Positions 51,675 through 61,936 are shown, counted from the first letter of the stretch. The stretch: 64,000 nt of DNA from Bradyrhizobium sp. CCBAU 53338 (GCF_015291665.1 NZ_CP030048.1:6855501-6919500); one strand, 5' to 3'. Made by a program: numbers and translations. The notes: generated from the letters alone by a model not told the origin.

Positions 51675-53296
51675 TGATGACCGCCCTGCCCGCCGTCTCC
51701 ATCAAAAATTTGCGGATCGCACTGCCCAAGGGCGCCGAGCGGCCATTCGCCGTCGACGGTGTTTCGCTGGACTTGCGGCCCGGCAGGATCGTCTGCGTCG
51801 TCGGCGAATCCGGCTCCGGCAAGTCGATGTGCGCGCATGCGCTGATGGGCCTGCTGCCGGACACGGTCTCGGTCACGTCAGGCCAGATCCAGTTCGAAGG
51901 CCGCGACCTGCTCGAGCTCGACGATGACGGCTGGCGTGACCTGCGCGGCCGCCGTCTCGCGATGATCTTTCAGGAGCCGATGACGGCGCTCAACCCGCTG
52001 ATGCGGATCGGCGATCAGATGGCGGAGATGTTCGAGGCGCACGGCCTGCTGACGCCCAGGGAACGGCGCGCGAAGGCGCTGTCGCTGGCGCGCGAGGTCG
52101 GCCTGCCCGACCCCGAGCGTATCGTGCGCGCCTATCCGCACCAGCTCTCCGGCGGCCAGCGCCAGCGCGCCATGATCGCGATGGCGCTCGCGCTCGAACC
52201 GGCCGTGCTGGTCGCGGACGAGCCGACCACCGCGCTCGACGTCACCACGCAGGCGCAGATCCTGAAGCTGATCCGCAACCTCCAGCGCAACCGCAACATG
52301 GCGGTGATGTTCATCACCCATGACTTTGGCGTGGTCGCAGATATCGCCGACCAGGTCGTGGTGCTCCGTCATGGCAAGGTCGTCGAGGAGGGCCCCGCTG
52401 CGACCGTGTTCAACGAACCGCAGCACGACTACACCAAGGCGCTGCTCGCTGCCGTGCCATCGATGCACCCGCCGGCGCGCGCGCCTCTTGATGACCAGGC
52501 CAGAGCGGTCGAGGTGATCGGGCTGGACAAGACTTACGTCACCTCGGGCGGCTGGTTTCGCGAAGACCGCCGTGTCGATGCCGCGCGCGCAGTGAACTTC
52601 AACATCCTCAAGGGTGAGACGCTCGGCCTCGTCGGCGAGTCCGGATCGGGCAAATCGTCGGTGGCACGGCTGGTGATGCGGCTGATCGAAGCCGACCGCG
52701 GCACGGTGCGGATCGGCGACACCGACCTGACGCAGCTCTCGGGCAAGGCGCTGCGCGCCGAGCGCCATCGCATCCAGATGATCTTTCAGGATCCGTTCGC
52801 CTCGCTCAATCCGCGGCGCAAGATCGGCCACATCATCGCCGACGGCCCGATCGCGGCCGGCACCGATCCGAAAGTCGCGTTCGACCGCGCCCGCGATCTC
52901 CTCAAGATGGTCGGCCTGGATGCCGGCGCGCTCGAACGCTACCCGCATGAATTCTCCGGCGGCCAGCGCCAGCGCATCGGGATTGCGCGCGCGCTCGCGC
53001 TCGAGCCGGAGATCATCGTCGCGGACGAGGCCGTCTCCGCGCTCGACGTCTCGGTGCAGGCGCAGGTGCTCAAGCTGCTCGAGGACCTCAAGGCGCGGCT
53101 CGGCCTCTCGATGCTGTTCATCACCCACGATCTTCGCGTCGCCGCGCAAATCTGCGACCGCATCGCGGTGATGCAGCGCGGCGCCATCGTCGAGCTGAAG
53201 CCGACGGCGCAGCTCTTCGCGGCGCCGGAGCACGCATATACGCGCGAGCTGCTTGCGGCGGTGCCGGGGCAGAAGGAACGTGCGCCTGCGGCGTAA
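51674..53296 (+). CDS. Fused double ATPase of the dipeptide-type importer (DppD-DppF)
   Basis: This 540-residue protein holds two complete ABC ATPase domains: the first with GESGSGKSM, LSGGQRQRAMIAMAL and VADEPTTALD, the second with GESGSGKSS, FSGGQRQRIGIARAL and VADEAVSALD (Ala in place of the usual Pro). Both H-loops (FITHD) are intact. One chain thus replaces the usual two subunits. The start at 51674 gives a double Met, and the stop of the permease gene overlaps it by one base. Confidence 0.93.
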   Translation: MMTALPAVSIKNLRIALPKGAERPFAVDGVSLDLRPGRIVCVVGESGSGKSMCAHALMGLLPDTVSVTSGQIQFEGRDLLELDDDGWRDLRGRRLAMIFQEPMTALNPLMRIGDQMAEMFEAHGLLTPRERRAKALSLAREVGLPDPERIVRAYPHQLSGGQRQRAMIAMALALEPAVLVADEPTTALDVTTQAQILKLIRNLQRNRNMAVMFITHDFGVVADIADQVVVLRHGKVVEEGPAATVFNEPQHDYTKALLAAVPSMHPPARAPLDDQARAVEVIGLDKTYVTSGGWFREDRRVDAARAVNFNILKGETLGLVGESGSGKSSVARLVMRLIEADRGTVRIGDTDLTQLSGKALRAERHRIQMIFQDPFASLNPRRKIGHIIADGPIAAGTDPKVAFDRARDLLKMVGLDAGALERYPHEFSGGQRQRIGIARALALEPEIIVADEAVSALDVSVQAQVLKLLEDLKARLGLSMLFITHDLRVAAQICDRIAVMQRGAIVELKPTAQLFAAPEHAYTRELLAAVPGQKERAPAA

Positions 53297-53460
53297 AGCG
53301 GTTCCGCTTGGTATCCCGGTCCGCTTAGGAACGGATCGGTCACGGGCTTTTTATCTGATGTGACCGCCTGCACGGCTGCAACGATGAAGCCGGCACCCCA
53401 CATCCGCATGAAATGATTCCCATCATCTGATGACGGATCGAACATCGATTGGAGGCCGAC

Positions 53461-53625
53461 ATGGGCCAGATCATTCAGTTTGTCTCGAAATCCGAGCGCG
53501 AGCGTCTTCGCCTCATCCAGGAAGCGCGCGCGATCTACGACAGCATCTTCCCGCCGACTGATGCGGCCGGCGAGCAATCGAGCGCAACCAACGGGCGCCA
53601 GAGCGACCGGGGCAACCTCGCATGA
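53461..53625 (+). CDS. 54-residue micro-protein
   Basis: A short frame begins after a clear GGAGG ribosome site (53450-53460) and codes for MGQIIQFVSKSERERLRLIQ, continuing with a charged helix (EARAIYDSIFPPTD) and a polar tail. It has no membrane segment. The stop overlaps the ATG of the next small gene (ATGA), which supports real translation of both. No known family recognised. Confidence 0.65.
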   Translation: MGQIIQFVSKSERERLRLIQEARAIYDSIFPPTDAAGEQSSATNGRQSDRGNLA

Positions 53626-53831
53626 TCAAGATCATCGCGGTGCTTTGCAGTCTCGCCTCTCCGTCCAATTGCCACGAGCAGCTCGTCACCAGCTCCGACT
53701 TTGAGCAAGTCTCGGTGCAGTCCTGCCTGATGGGCGCGCCACAGCTCGCCGAATGGATGAACCAGCATCCGGCCGAGCGTCTGGCGGCCTGGCGCTGCGT
53801 GATCGGCCAGCAGACCGGCCGGGGAATTTAG
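53622..53831 (+). CDS. 69-residue small exported or Cys-bearing protein
   Basis: This small protein is coupled to the micro-protein gene by an ATGA overlap. It has a short hydrophobic start (MIKIIAVLCSLASPSNCHEQ) and three further landmarks: a central Cys (VQSCLMG), PQLAEWMNQHPAERL and WRCVIG. Four cysteines in 69 residues (9, 17, 35, 59) could pair, and the start could be a weak signal peptide. No family recognised; it resembles small conserved Bradyrhizobium proteins that I cannot name. Confidence 0.65.
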   Translation: MIKIIAVLCSLASPSNCHEQLVTSSDFEQVSVQSCLMGAPQLAEWMNQHPAERLAAWRCVIGQQTGRGI

Positions 53832-53936
53832 CGGCGCAAGGCCGCCCATTCGGGGGCGGCGCGGTCCGGTTGAACCGTGACGAGCAGGCATCGCCAAGCT
53901 AGAGTGGCGATCTTGCTTGGCAGAGGGGCACACCGG

Positions 53937-54872
53937 ATGGAGGTCGCCAGCCTCGTTCTTCCCGTCTTCGCGATCATCGTCACCGGGTGGCTCGCCGGGG
54001 CATCAGGCTATCTCTCACGCTCGCTCGCCGATGCGCTGGTGCATTTCGCCTACAACGTCGCGATGCCCGCGCTGCTGATCGTCACGATCGCGCAGGAGCC
54101 GGCTCGCAATCTCCTGGAATGGCGTTTCCTGCTCGCCTTCGGCGGCGGCTCCCTCATCTGCTTCGCGCTGGTCTTCCTGGCGGTCCGCACGGGCGGGCAA
54201 CGCGACCTCGCCAGCAGCACGATCCACGGCATGGCGGCGGCGATGACCAATACCGGCTTCGTGGCGCTGCCGATCCTGCACGCGATCTACGGCCAGCCCG
54301 CCGTTCTGCCGGCCGCGGTGGCGACGGTGTTCGTCGCCGCCGTGATGTTTCCGATCACGGTCATCCTGCTGGAACGGGATGCGCACGGACCTGCGCAGTC
54401 GGCCGGCCTGGCGAAGCAGATCCTGCTCAATCCGATGGTGCTGTCGACGCTCATCGGCCTCGTCTGGGCGATCACCGGCCTGCCGATGCCGGCCGCCGTC
54501 GCAGGCTATCTGAACATGATCGCCGCGGCGCTCACGCCTTGCGCGCTGTTTGCCATCGGGCTCGGCCTGTCGGTCGACGGCCTGCGATCCAGTCTCGGGA
54601 CGTCGTTCGGGCTCGCCGCCGTGAAGCTGGTGGTGATGCCGCTGATCGTCTACGGCTTCTGCGTGATATCAGGCCTCAATCCGCTCTACACCGTCGCCGC
54701 CGTCATCTGCGCGGCCGTGCCGACGGCGAAGACCGTCTACGTGCTGGCGCACGAGCACAAGGTCGAGGAGAAGCTGGTTGCGGCCACGGTCTCGGTCACG
54801 ACGATGCTGTCGGTCGCGACCCTGCTGGTCGCGCTCTATCTGCTGTCGGGCCTCGCGACGAGCACGCGCTAG
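53937..54872 (+). CDS. AEC family transporter
   Basis: This 311-residue protein has about ten membrane helices with the auxin-efflux-carrier layout: VFAIIVTGWLAGASGYL and FAYNVAMPALLIVTIA in the first half, MTNTGFVALPILHAIYGQ in the middle and PTAKTVYVLAHEHKVEE near the end. The ATG at 53937 starts the first helix. Bacterial members export or import carboxylates such as malonate or malate. It is convergent with a small exported protein gene 41 bases away. Confidence 0.9.
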   Translation: MEVASLVLPVFAIIVTGWLAGASGYLSRSLADALVHFAYNVAMPALLIVTIAQEPARNLLEWRFLLAFGGGSLICFALVFLAVRTGGQRDLASSTIHGMAAAMTNTGFVALPILHAIYGQPAVLPAAVATVFVAAVMFPITVILLERDAHGPAQSAGLAKQILLNPMVLSTLIGLVWAITGLPMPAAVAGYLNMIAAALTPCALFAIGLGLSVDGLRSSLGTSFGLAAVKLVVMPLIVYGFCVISGLNPLYTVAAVICAAVPTAKTVYVLAHEHKVEEKLVAATVSVTTMLSVATLLVALYLLSGLATSTR

Positions 54873-54913
54873 CCGCGTTGGAAGGCCGGGGCATGGCGCA
54901 GTCGCGCTGGATC

Positions 54914-55201
54914 TCACTTGGGATTGGTATTGCTCCAGGTCGGGACCGAATTGGTCACGCCGACCGACGGCCAATTATATGTTCCGATCGATGGCGCCGT
55001 GACCGTGCCGACCGTCGATCCTGACGACCCGTAAGTCGGCCTCGGCTGTGTCGCGGTTAAGCCGGAGCTTCCATACGACGGGGCGAGCACGCCCGTGCTG
55101 TGGGATCTGTGCGACCTCGACTTTTTCGCTTCCGCCGCAAAGGGCGCCAGGGCCAATCCGGTCGTGACGAGCGCGGCAAAGATGAACCTGGTCGTCGTCA
55201 T
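54914..55201 (-). CDS. Small exported Ser/Gly/Pro-rich protein
   Basis: The 95-residue protein has a signal peptide (TRFIFAALVTTGLALAPFAAEA) followed by a basic, Ser/His-rich stretch (KKSRSHRSHS) and a low-complexity tail with two PTYGSSG-like units. Mature length is about 70 residues. No family recognised. Such proteins are common in Bradyrhizobium and may lie in the periplasm or at the envelope. There is a GAGGTGATC ribosome site upstream. Confidence 0.6.
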   Translation of the reverse strand: MTTTRFIFAALVTTGLALAPFAAEAKKSRSHRSHSTGVLAPSYGSSGLTATQPRPTYGSSGSTVGTVTAPSIGTYNWPSVGVTNSVPTWSNTNPK

Positions 55202-55500
55202 CGCTGATCACCTCATTCGCGGCGGGCCTGTTCTCTCATGTGGTCATCCGCCCGAGAATTCCCATAGGCCCCCGTTCGTAACGCCCTGGAGGTGGAAATG
55301 TGCCGGAGCACGACCTGCCCGTGCCCGATGCGCCCGTGATCGAAGCCGACCGTCCCGAAACCGGACCCGCCATTCGCGTTCGCTTAACCCTGTCGGCGGA
55401 TGGCAGGGTAAACGGACGCCATCCGGATACCTTGCGCAACCTGCCGCAACCATTGCTTACCCTTCCGCCCTCTACCGTCTCAGGTGAGGGGTGGTTCCAG

Positions 55501-55653
55501 ATGACGACGATCGAGTTGCCCGCGGCCTCGCCGCCTCAAGCCGCTGCGCCCGCGCGAGTCCGAATCCTCTGCGTCCTCTTCTTTTTCTCCGGCTTCCCGG
55601 CGCTGATCTACACGTGCTGTCATCGCCACAGGAACAACCCGAATCAGGTCTAG
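55501..55653 (+). pseudogene. Possible relic: N-terminus of a fused MFS/spermidine-synthase-like gene
   Basis: A 50-residue frame, MTTIELPAASPPQAAAPARV then RILCVLFFFSGFPALIY, matches the start of fused MFS/spermidine synthases (LFFLSGFAALIYQ) and then breaks off into TCCHRHRNNPNQV and a stop. The rest of such a gene (several hundred residues) is missing. It is either a truncated relic or a small membrane protein that happens to resemble this start. Confidence 0.45.
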
Positions 55654-55688
55654 CGCGTTCCGCTTACCGCATTTTCGGAACGAACAGC

Positions 55689-56009
55689 ATGACCGGCCCC
55701 GAACTGAAGCAACTCCGCGACGACCTCTCCGAAGCCATCGAGCGAAAGCTCACCGCGGCCGACATGGCGAAGCTGTGCGCATTGCCTGAGCCGGGCGGCG
55801 CCGACACGATCCGGCGCTGGGAAGTACGTGGCCCGACGCTCGCCGCGACCAAGGTGCTGCGCGTGCTGGCGATGGCGAGCGAGCGCTATCCGATCCTGGA
55901 GAAGTTCGACATCTTCGATCGCCATGACGTGCGCGAGGAAGACCGGCCCGCCAAGCGCGCCGCCTTCCGCGCGCAGATGCGCGACGAGGTGCGGCGGCGT
56001 CTTGGTTAA
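55689..56009 (+). CDS. Small helix-turn-helix-like protein
   Basis: This 106-residue basic protein starts at the ATG 55689 (MTGPELKQLRDDLSEAIERK). The pattern ELKQLRDDL, LTAADMAKLCAL, DTIRRWEVRGPTLAATKVLRVL matches small Xre/Cro-like or transposon-associated antitoxin-type HTH proteins, with the RRW-E recognition part intact. It contains no membrane or signal segment. The neighbours give no clue to its target. Confidence 0.6.
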   Translation: MTGPELKQLRDDLSEAIERKLTAADMAKLCALPEPGGADTIRRWEVRGPTLAATKVLRVLAMASERYPILEKFDIFDRHDVREEDRPAKRAAFRAQMRDEVRRRLG

Positions 56010-56231
56010 CGAGACGCGCGCGCGAGTTACCGCAAGCCTCGCGAATTAAACCTTCCTTCACCATTTCTTAAGCCGGCATTAAGCACGAAAATCATTTGCA
56101 GCCCAATAAGTTAGGTTGGGCACCGATGTGCCACGGATGTGACAGCATTTTCGTCGAAAGCGAGCTATCTGCAAAACCAACGCGGCGCGGACAGCGCGCC
56201 TGCCGGGGACCTTAGTGTTGGAGTTAGGACG

Positions 56232-56951
56232 ATGAAGAAGATTCTGTTTGCAACCGTTGCGCTGCTCGTGGTGGGCGCAGCCGCCCCGGCGATCGGTGCC
56301 GATCTCGGCGCCCGCCCCTATTACAACAAGGCGCCGGCCTATGCCGCGCCGATCTACAACTGGACCGGCTTCTATATCGGCGCGCATCTCGGCGGCGCGT
56401 TCTCCAGCGACAACAATTTCAGCGGCCTCTCCACCGGCAACAACGGCAACGGCCGCTTCCTCGGCGGCTTGCAGGCTGGTGCAGACTGGCAGTTCCACCC
56501 GAACTTCGTGCTCGGCGCCGAGGCCCAGTATTCCTGGCTCTCCGGCAGTGTCGGCGCGGTGTTCCCGGGCGGGACCTACACCAACGACCAGCGCGGCCTC
56601 GGCTCGATCACCGGCCGCGTCGGCTACACCTGGGGTCCGGGCTTGGTCTACGTGAAGGGCGGCTACGCCTATTCGGACAACAACGAAAAGGTCACCGTCG
56701 GCGGCGTGCCGGCCGCCTTCATCATCGATGGCGATCATCGCAACGGCTACACCGTCGGCGCCGGTCTCGAATACATGTTCGCGCCGAACTGGTCTGCCAA
56801 GGCCGAGTACCAGTACTACAATTTCGGCGACGCGCACTTCACTGCGGGTCCGCTGGTCGGCACCGGCAACTTCACCACCGACGACCACACCTTCAAGGCC
56901 GGCGTCAACTACCGCTTCAACTGGGCTACCCCGGTCGCCGCGCGCTACTGA
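56232..56951 (+). CDS. Outer-membrane beta-barrel protein (Omp25/RopB-like)
   Basis: The 239-residue protein has a signal peptide (KKILFATVALLVVGAAAPAIGA) and then alternating beta strands of an 8-strand barrel: YNWTGFYIGAHLGGAFSSDN, GGLQAGADWQFHPNFVLGAE, GRVGYTWGPGLVYVKGGYAY and a C-terminal GVNYRFNW strand. This is the family of the abundant Omp25/Omp31 surface proteins of rhizobia and Brucella. It has a strong intrinsic terminator and its own long leader of over 100 bases. Confidence 0.92.
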   Translation: MKKILFATVALLVVGAAAPAIGADLGARPYYNKAPAYAAPIYNWTGFYIGAHLGGAFSSDNNFSGLSTGNNGNGRFLGGLQAGADWQFHPNFVLGAEAQYSWLSGSVGAVFPGGTYTNDQRGLGSITGRVGYTWGPGLVYVKGGYAYSDNNEKVTVGGVPAAFIIDGDHRNGYTVGAGLEYMFAPNWSAKAEYQYYNFGDAHFTAGPLVGTGNFTTDDHTFKAGVNYRFNWATPVAARY

Positions 56952-56977
56952 TCGCGCCTAGAACTTTCGTCGCTATC

Positions 56978-57011
56978 AAGGGCCGGCAGACTTGCCGGCC
57001 CTTCTGTTTTT
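56978..57011 (+). terminator. Strong rho-independent terminator of the OMP gene
   Basis: Perfect 11-base arms AAGGGCCGGCA (56978-56988) and TGCCGGCCCTT (56993-57003) with a GACT loop are followed by CTGTTTTTC. This is the best intrinsic terminator in the window. Confidence 0.92.
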
Positions 57012-57116
57012 CGTCCTGCGGAACTGCCAAGCACTTGTGCAACTTGCGATTTTTTAACCCGCACCAAGGATACTCCGCAGCGAAAATACAAGATTACGGG
57101 TGTGGGGGAATTTTCG

Positions 57117-59270
57117 ATGGCGATCCGTCTGGGTGTTGGCCGTGTCCTTGGCCGTCTCAAGCCTCGTTTCAAAATGCCGAAATGGGGCCTGCGCGGCAGC
57201 CTGTTTGCGGCCTTCGCCGTGATCGCGGGCATGGGCCTCGTCATCGCCGGCGGCGCCGGCTTCGTGTTCAGGCATCTCGGTTCGACCATGATGGATCTGA
57301 GCGGCCGCGACATCCCGCGCCTGTCCGCCAGCCTTCAACTCGCCTCGCAGAGCGCGACGCTCGCAGCGCAGGGACCGGGCCTGCTTGCTTCTCCAAGCGA
57401 CGATGCGTTGAACGAGCGCACCAAGAACGTGAAGGACATCCAGCAGCTGGCGATGGCCAAGCTCGGCGAGATCATCGAGCTCGGCGCCGACCAGCAGACC
57501 GCGAGCGCGCTGCGCGACACCGCCAAGAGCATTGACGATGCCACGCAGAGCCTGGTCTCCGCGGCCCGCGAACGGCTCGACACCGGCGCGCTGCACGAGA
57601 AGCAGTATGAAGCGCTGCGCAAGGCGCAGATCGCGTTCGTCGGCGCCGCCGGCCCTGCGATGCTGGACGCACAGACGCGCCTGAACGCGATCCTCGGTTC
57701 GGCCGAAGTGTCGGCCGATGATGCCACCGAAGCCGCCCGCACCGTCGCCCAGATCTCGACGATCTCCGCCAATGGCAATCTGATGGCCGCCGACATGATG
57801 GCGGCACTCTCGGCCAACGGCAGCGACACGCTGGAGGCGATCGAGAAGGAATTCAAGACGACCCGCGACCGCGTCAAGTCCAACCTCGAGGACCTCCCGA
57901 ACTTTACCTCGATGCAGGCGGTGCGCGACTCCGTTCAGAAGCTGTTTGTCTTCGGCGAGGGCAAGACCGGCGTGTTCAAGATCCGCCAGAAGGAGCTCGA
58001 CTCCATCGACTATGGCCAGACCATCCTGGACGAGACCCGCAAGCTCAACGTCGGCCTCGGCATCAGCGTGCAGGCGCTCGTCGACGGCGTGCAGAAGGAG
58101 ACCGATGCGTCGACCTTCCAGGCGCGCCAGGAAATCTCGCTCGCCACGACCGCAATGCTGGGCCTGGGCGGCCTGATGCTGATCGGCTCGGCCCTGTTCG
58201 TCTGGCTCTATGTCGGCCGCAACATCCTGCGCCGCATCCGCGAGCTCCAGCGCGCCATGCAGCTGCTCTCGGCCGGCGACCTCGACACCGAGATCGTCCG
58301 CTCGCGCCAGAACGACGAGATCGGCGCGATGAAGGAAACGCTGACGGTGTTCCGCGACAGCATGATCGAGGCCCGTGCGCTGGCAGGCGAGCAGGACAAG
58401 GATCGTGTCGCCAAGGCCGAGCGTGCCGCTCACATGGAAGCGAAGATTGCGGAGTTCGAGGGCACGGTGCGCACCGCGCTCGACAATCTCGCCCAGTCGG
58501 CCAATTCGATGCAGTCGACCGCGCAGAGCATGTCGACCACCGCGGACCAGTCCAACGTGCTGGTGAACGCGGTCGCCTCCGCCGCGGAGGAGACCTCGGT
58601 CAACGTGCAGACCGTGTCCTCGGGCACCGAGCAGCTGTCGTCCTCGATCGAGGAGATCAGCAAGCAGGTCGTCACTTCGGCTGCGATCGCCAAGAAGGCG
58701 GTCGATGAGGCCGGCGCCACCGATACGACGGTGCAGAGCCTTGCCGACAGTGCAAGCCGCATCAGCGTCGTGGTCGACCTGATCCAGACGATTGCCTCGC
58801 AAACCAATCTGCTCGCGCTCAACGCCACCATCGAGGCGGCGCGTGCGGGCGAAGCCGGCCGCGGCTTTGCGGTGGTCGCGTCCGAGGTGAAGAGCCTTGC
58901 GAGCCAGACCGCGAAGGCGACGGAGGAGATCCGCACCCAGATCGCCAGCATGCAGCAGGTCACGACCTCGGCTGTCGGCGCCATCCAGGGCATCGGCCGG
59001 ATCATCGGCGAGATCAACGACGTCACCACGACCATTGCGGCTGCGGTCGAGGAACAGGGCGCGGCCACCCGCGAGATCGCCCGCAACATCCAGCATGCGG
59101 CCGGCGGCACCAGCGAGGTCTCCAGCAACATCGTCGGCGTCTCCACGGCTTCGGCCGAAGCCGGCGCTGCGGCGAGCGAGGTGCTCGGCGCCTCCGATGC
59201 GCTCCGCCGCGAGGCCGACATGCTGCGCGGAGAGATCGACGCGTTCCTCAACAACATGCGGGCGGCGTAA
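57117..59270 (+). CDS. Methyl-accepting chemotaxis protein
   Basis: The 717-residue receptor has membrane helix 1 at about 29-50, a helical periplasmic domain (about 55-335) rich in Ala/Gln/Ser, membrane helix 2 at about 340-362, a HAMP domain (about 363-415) and a signalling domain. The tip is [20 protein letters not shown] (about residues 560-579), the part that contacts CheA and CheW. The ATG at 57117 was chosen because a GGGGGA ribosome site lies six bases before it; a GTG at 57102 is the alternative. No che genes are nearby. The ligand is unknown. Confidence 0.93.
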   Translation: MAIRLGVGRVLGRLKPRFKMPKWGLRGSLFAAFAVIAGMGLVIAGGAGFVFRHLGSTMMDLSGRDIPRLSASLQLASQSATLAAQGPGLLASPSDDALNERTKNVKDIQQLAMAKLGEIIELGADQQTASALRDTAKSIDDATQSLVSAARERLDTGALHEKQYEALRKAQIAFVGAAGPAMLDAQTRLNAILGSAEVSADDATEAARTVAQISTISANGNLMAADMMAALSANGSDTLEAIEKEFKTTRDRVKSNLEDLPNFTSMQAVRDSVQKLFVFGEGKTGVFKIRQKELDSIDYGQTILDETRKLNVGLGISVQALVDGVQKETDASTFQARQEISLATTAMLGLGGLMLIGSALFVWLYVGRNILRRIRELQRAMQLLSAGDLDTEIVRSRQNDEIGAMKETLTVFRDSMIEARALAGEQDKDRVAKAERAAHMEAKIAEFEGTVRTALDNLAQSANSMQSTAQSMSTTADQSNVLVNAVASAAEETSVNVQTVSSGTEQLSSSIEEISKQVVTSAAIAKKAVDEAGATDTTVQSLADSASRISVVVDLIQTIASQTNLLALNATIEAARAGEAGRGFAVVASEVKSLASQTAKATEEIRTQIASMQQVTTSAVGAIQGIGRIIGEINDVTTTIAAAVEEQGAATREIARNIQHAAGGTSEVSSNIVGVSTASAEAGAAASEVLGASDALRREADMLRGEIDAFLNNMRAA

Positions 59271-59398
59271 GCCGCTCTCCCGCGGCCCGGATCGAGTAAT
59301 CCGGGCTGCGGAAAACCGCCCGGAATGACCGCTATGCGGGCTCGCCGCGCGTCCTTTTTCGGCTGGCGCGGCGCCCGCGGTGGGTTTAAGCGGGTAGC

Positions 59399-60460
59399 AT
59401 GAACGCAAAAACCGACACCGTGCAGTCCTCGGCCGAGGCCCTGCGCTATCCCTGGGACCAGCATCCCGGCCCCGAAGAGGTCGTGGAGGTGCGGCCCGGC
59501 GTGTTGTGGGCGCGGCTGAAGCTGCCGTTCCGCCTCAACCACGTGAACATCTACCTGCTCGCCGACGGCGACGGCTACGCGATGGTCGATGCCGGCTTCG
59601 GCAACGAGGAGACGATCGAGGCCTGGACCAGGCTGTTCGAAGGGCCGCTGAAGGGCGTCAACATCACGCGCCTGATCGTCACGCATTCGCACCCCGACCA
59701 TGTCGGTCTCGCCGGCTGGATCGTCGAGCGGTTCAAATGCCCGCTGGTGATGTCGCAGGTCGAATATCTGCAATCGGTCTATCACCAGAACCGCGGCACC
59801 GAGGAGCGGCGCGAGGCGCAGCGGCTGTTCTTCCGCCGCCACGGCATGGACGAGTCGCTCACCGAAAAGCTGCTTGGCCGCGGCCAGGATTATCTCAAGC
59901 GCGTCTCGGTGCTGCCGCCGTCCTACCGCCGCATCTCGCATGGCGACGAGGTCGTGATCGGCACGCGCCGCTTCAAGGTGATCACCGGCGGCGGACATGC
60001 GCTCGACCAGGTGATGCTGTATTGCGCCGACGACAAGCTGTTCCTCTCCGCCGACCAGGTGCTGAGCAAGATCTCGCCCAACGTCAGCGTGTGGGCGGTC
60101 GAGCCCGACCAGAATTCGCTCGGCGAATATCTGGCATCGCTCGCGAGCCTCACCACCACACTGCCGTATGATTTGCTGGTGCTGCCGGGCCACGGCGTGC
60201 CGTTCTACGGGTTGAAGACCCGCATCAAGCAGCTCGCCGACCATCACGAGGAGCGCTGCCGCCTGATCGCGGAAGCCTGCCGCGAGGTGCCGCAGACCTC
60301 GCGCGCGCTGGTGCCTGTCGTCTTCAACAAGCACGTGCTCGACGAGCACCAGATGGGCTTTGCCGCCGGCGAGCTCGTCGCCCACGTCAACTACATGATC
60401 GTCGAGGGCCGCCTGACGTCCGAGACGAAGGACGGCGTGCTGCAGTTCAGGACGACGTGA
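59399..60460 (+). CDS. Metallo-beta-lactamase-fold hydrolase (LACTB2/GloB-like)
   Basis: This 353-residue enzyme has the intact metal motif THSHPDH (His96, His98, Asp100, His101), a [16 protein letters not shown] block, LFLSADQVL with the bridging Asp and a LPGHGVPF His. A helical C-terminal domain of the LACTB2 type follows. It hydrolyses thioesters, esters or phosphodiesters; which one is open. There is no signal peptide. It precedes hemA by 214 bases, and hemA has its own promoter. Confidence 0.88.
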   Translation: MNAKTDTVQSSAEALRYPWDQHPGPEEVVEVRPGVLWARLKLPFRLNHVNIYLLADGDGYAMVDAGFGNEETIEAWTRLFEGPLKGVNITRLIVTHSHPDHVGLAGWIVERFKCPLVMSQVEYLQSVYHQNRGTEERREAQRLFFRRHGMDESLTEKLLGRGQDYLKRVSVLPPSYRRISHGDEVVIGTRRFKVITGGGHALDQVMLYCADDKLFLSADQVLSKISPNVSVWAVEPDQNSLGEYLASLASLTTTLPYDLLVLPGHGVPFYGLKTRIKQLADHHEERCRLIAEACREVPQTSRALVPVVFNKHVLDEHQMGFAAGELVAHVNYMIVEGRLTSETKDGVLQFRTT

Positions 60461-60525
60461 GCGCAAAGGCCGGCGGGACTGGCCTCGCATCGATGGTGCA
60501 GAGCAGCATAATAAGTCGCGTGGAC

Positions 60526-60539
60526 TTGATCGGGATCAA
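60526..60539 (+). promoter_or_regulatory. Perfect FixK/FNR box upstream of hemA
   Basis: TTGATCGGGATCAA fits TTGAT-N4-ATCAA in full. Its centre lies about 142 bases before the hemA ATG, so a class II start would be near 60574 and leave a leader of about 100 bases. It agrees with the known low-oxygen induction of Bradyrhizobium hemA. Confidence 0.85.
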
Positions 60540-60674
60540 CTTTCAATTCGCACGATAGGGCATTTTGCCCAAATGCCCCTCACGGCCAAATGTGGGATAG
60601 CGCATAGACATTGGAGCTGGAAAAGCTCTAAGGATATCGCGCCCTTTTGGTCAGTTCCGTCTCAGGTTGCACCG

Positions 60675-61904
60675 ATGGATTACGCTGAATTCTTCAATTC
60701 CGCCCTCGATCGCCTCCACACCGAGCGCCGCTATCGCGTGTTCGCCGATCTGGAGCGCACGGCCGGCCGGTTCCCGCACGCGGTCTGGCACTCGCCGAAG
60801 GGCAAGCGCGACGTCGTGATCTGGTGCTCCAACGATTACCTCGGCATGGGCCAGCACCCCAAGGTGGTCGGCGCCATGGTCGAGACAGCGACCCGCGTCG
60901 GCACCGGCGCAGGCGGCACCCGCAACATCGCCGGCACGCATCATCCGCTGGTGCAGCTCGAGGCCGAGCTCGCCGACCTCCACGGCAAGGAAGCCGCACT
61001 GCTGTTCACCTCGGGCTACGTCTCGAACCAGACCGGCATCGCGACCATCGCCAAGCTCATCCCGAACTGCCTGATCCTGTCGGACGAGCTCAACCACAAT
61101 TCGATGATCGAGGGCATCCGCCAGTCCGGCTGCGAGCGCGTCGTGTTCCGCCACAACGATCTGGCCGATCTCGAAGCGAAGTTGAAGGAAGCAGGTCCGA
61201 ACCGGCCGAAGCTGATCGCCTGCGAGAGCCTCTATTCCATGGACGGCGACGTCGCACCGCTCGCCAGGATCTGCGATCTCGCTGAAAAATACAATGCGAT
61301 GACCTATGTCGACGAGGTCCATGCCGTCGGCATGTACGGCCCGCGCGGGGGCGGCATCGCCGAGCGTGACGGCGTCATGCATCGCATCGACATTCTCGAG
61401 GGCACGCTGGCGAAGGCGTTCGGCTGCCTCGGCGGCTACATTGCCGGCAACGGCCATATCATCGACGCGGTGCGTTCCTACGCGCCGGGCTTCATCTTCA
61501 CCACCGCGCTGCCGCCGGCGATCTGCTCGGCCGCGACCGCCGCGATCAAGCATCTGAAGACCTCGAGCTGGGAGCGCGAGCGTCACCAGGACCGCGCCGC
61601 CCGCACCAAGGCGATCCTCAACGCCGCCGGCCTGCCTGTCATGTCGAACGACACCCACATCGTGCCGCTGTTCGTCGGCGATCCCGAGAAGTGCAAGCAG
61701 GCCTCGGATATGCTGCTCGAGGAGCACGACATCTACATCCAGCCGATCAACTATCCGACCGTCGCCAAGGGCACCGAGCGCCTGCGCATCACGCCCTCGC
61801 CCTATCACGACGACGGCCTGATCGATCAGCTCGCCGAAGCGCTGTTGCAGGTCTGGGACCGCCTCGGCCTGCCCTTGCGCGAGAAGTCGCTGGCGGCGGA
61901 GTGA
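60675..61904 (+). CDS. hemA: 5-aminolevulinate synthase
   Basis: The 409-residue PLP enzyme makes 5-aminolevulinate from glycine and succinyl-CoA, the first step of haem synthesis in alphaproteobacteria. It starts [20 protein letters not shown] and carries [52 protein letters not shown] and the PLP lysine in [13 protein letters not shown]. It agrees with Bradyrhizobium HemA over its whole length as I recall it. The ATG at 60675 matches that start; the 34 extra codons upstream are not conserved. A FixK box lies upstream. Confidence 0.97.
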   Translation: MDYAEFFNSALDRLHTERRYRVFADLERTAGRFPHAVWHSPKGKRDVVIWCSNDYLGMGQHPKVVGAMVETATRVGTGAGGTRNIAGTHHPLVQLEAELADLHGKEAALLFTSGYVSNQTGIATIAKLIPNCLILSDELNHNSMIEGIRQSGCERVVFRHNDLADLEAKLKEAGPNRPKLIACESLYSMDGDVAPLARICDLAEKYNAMTYVDEVHAVGMYGPRGGGIAERDGVMHRIDILEGTLAKAFGCLGGYIAGNGHIIDAVRSYAPGFIFTTALPPAICSAATAAIKHLKTSSWERERHQDRAARTKAILNAAGLPVMSNDTHIVPLFVGDPEKCKQASDMLLEEHDIYIQPINYPTVAKGTERLRITPSPYHDDGLIDQLAEALLQVWDRLGLPLREKSLAAE

Positions 61905-61913
61905 TCTGCCATC

Positions 61914-61936
61914 CCTGGTGAAAGCCAGGACGACGT
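61914..61936. repeat. Partial copy of the CGTCGTCCTGGC-family palindrome
   Basis: CCCTGGT (61914-61920), GAAA and GCCAGGACGACG (61925-61936) repeat the core of the full palindrome at 39797-39838, ten bases after the hemA stop. The hairpin may also end the hemA transcript. Confidence 0.55.

Noticed and set aside
57054..59408. 784-codon minus-strand frame
   Set aside because: It is the shadow of the chemoreceptor gene on the plus strand, which carries the receptor tip motif.
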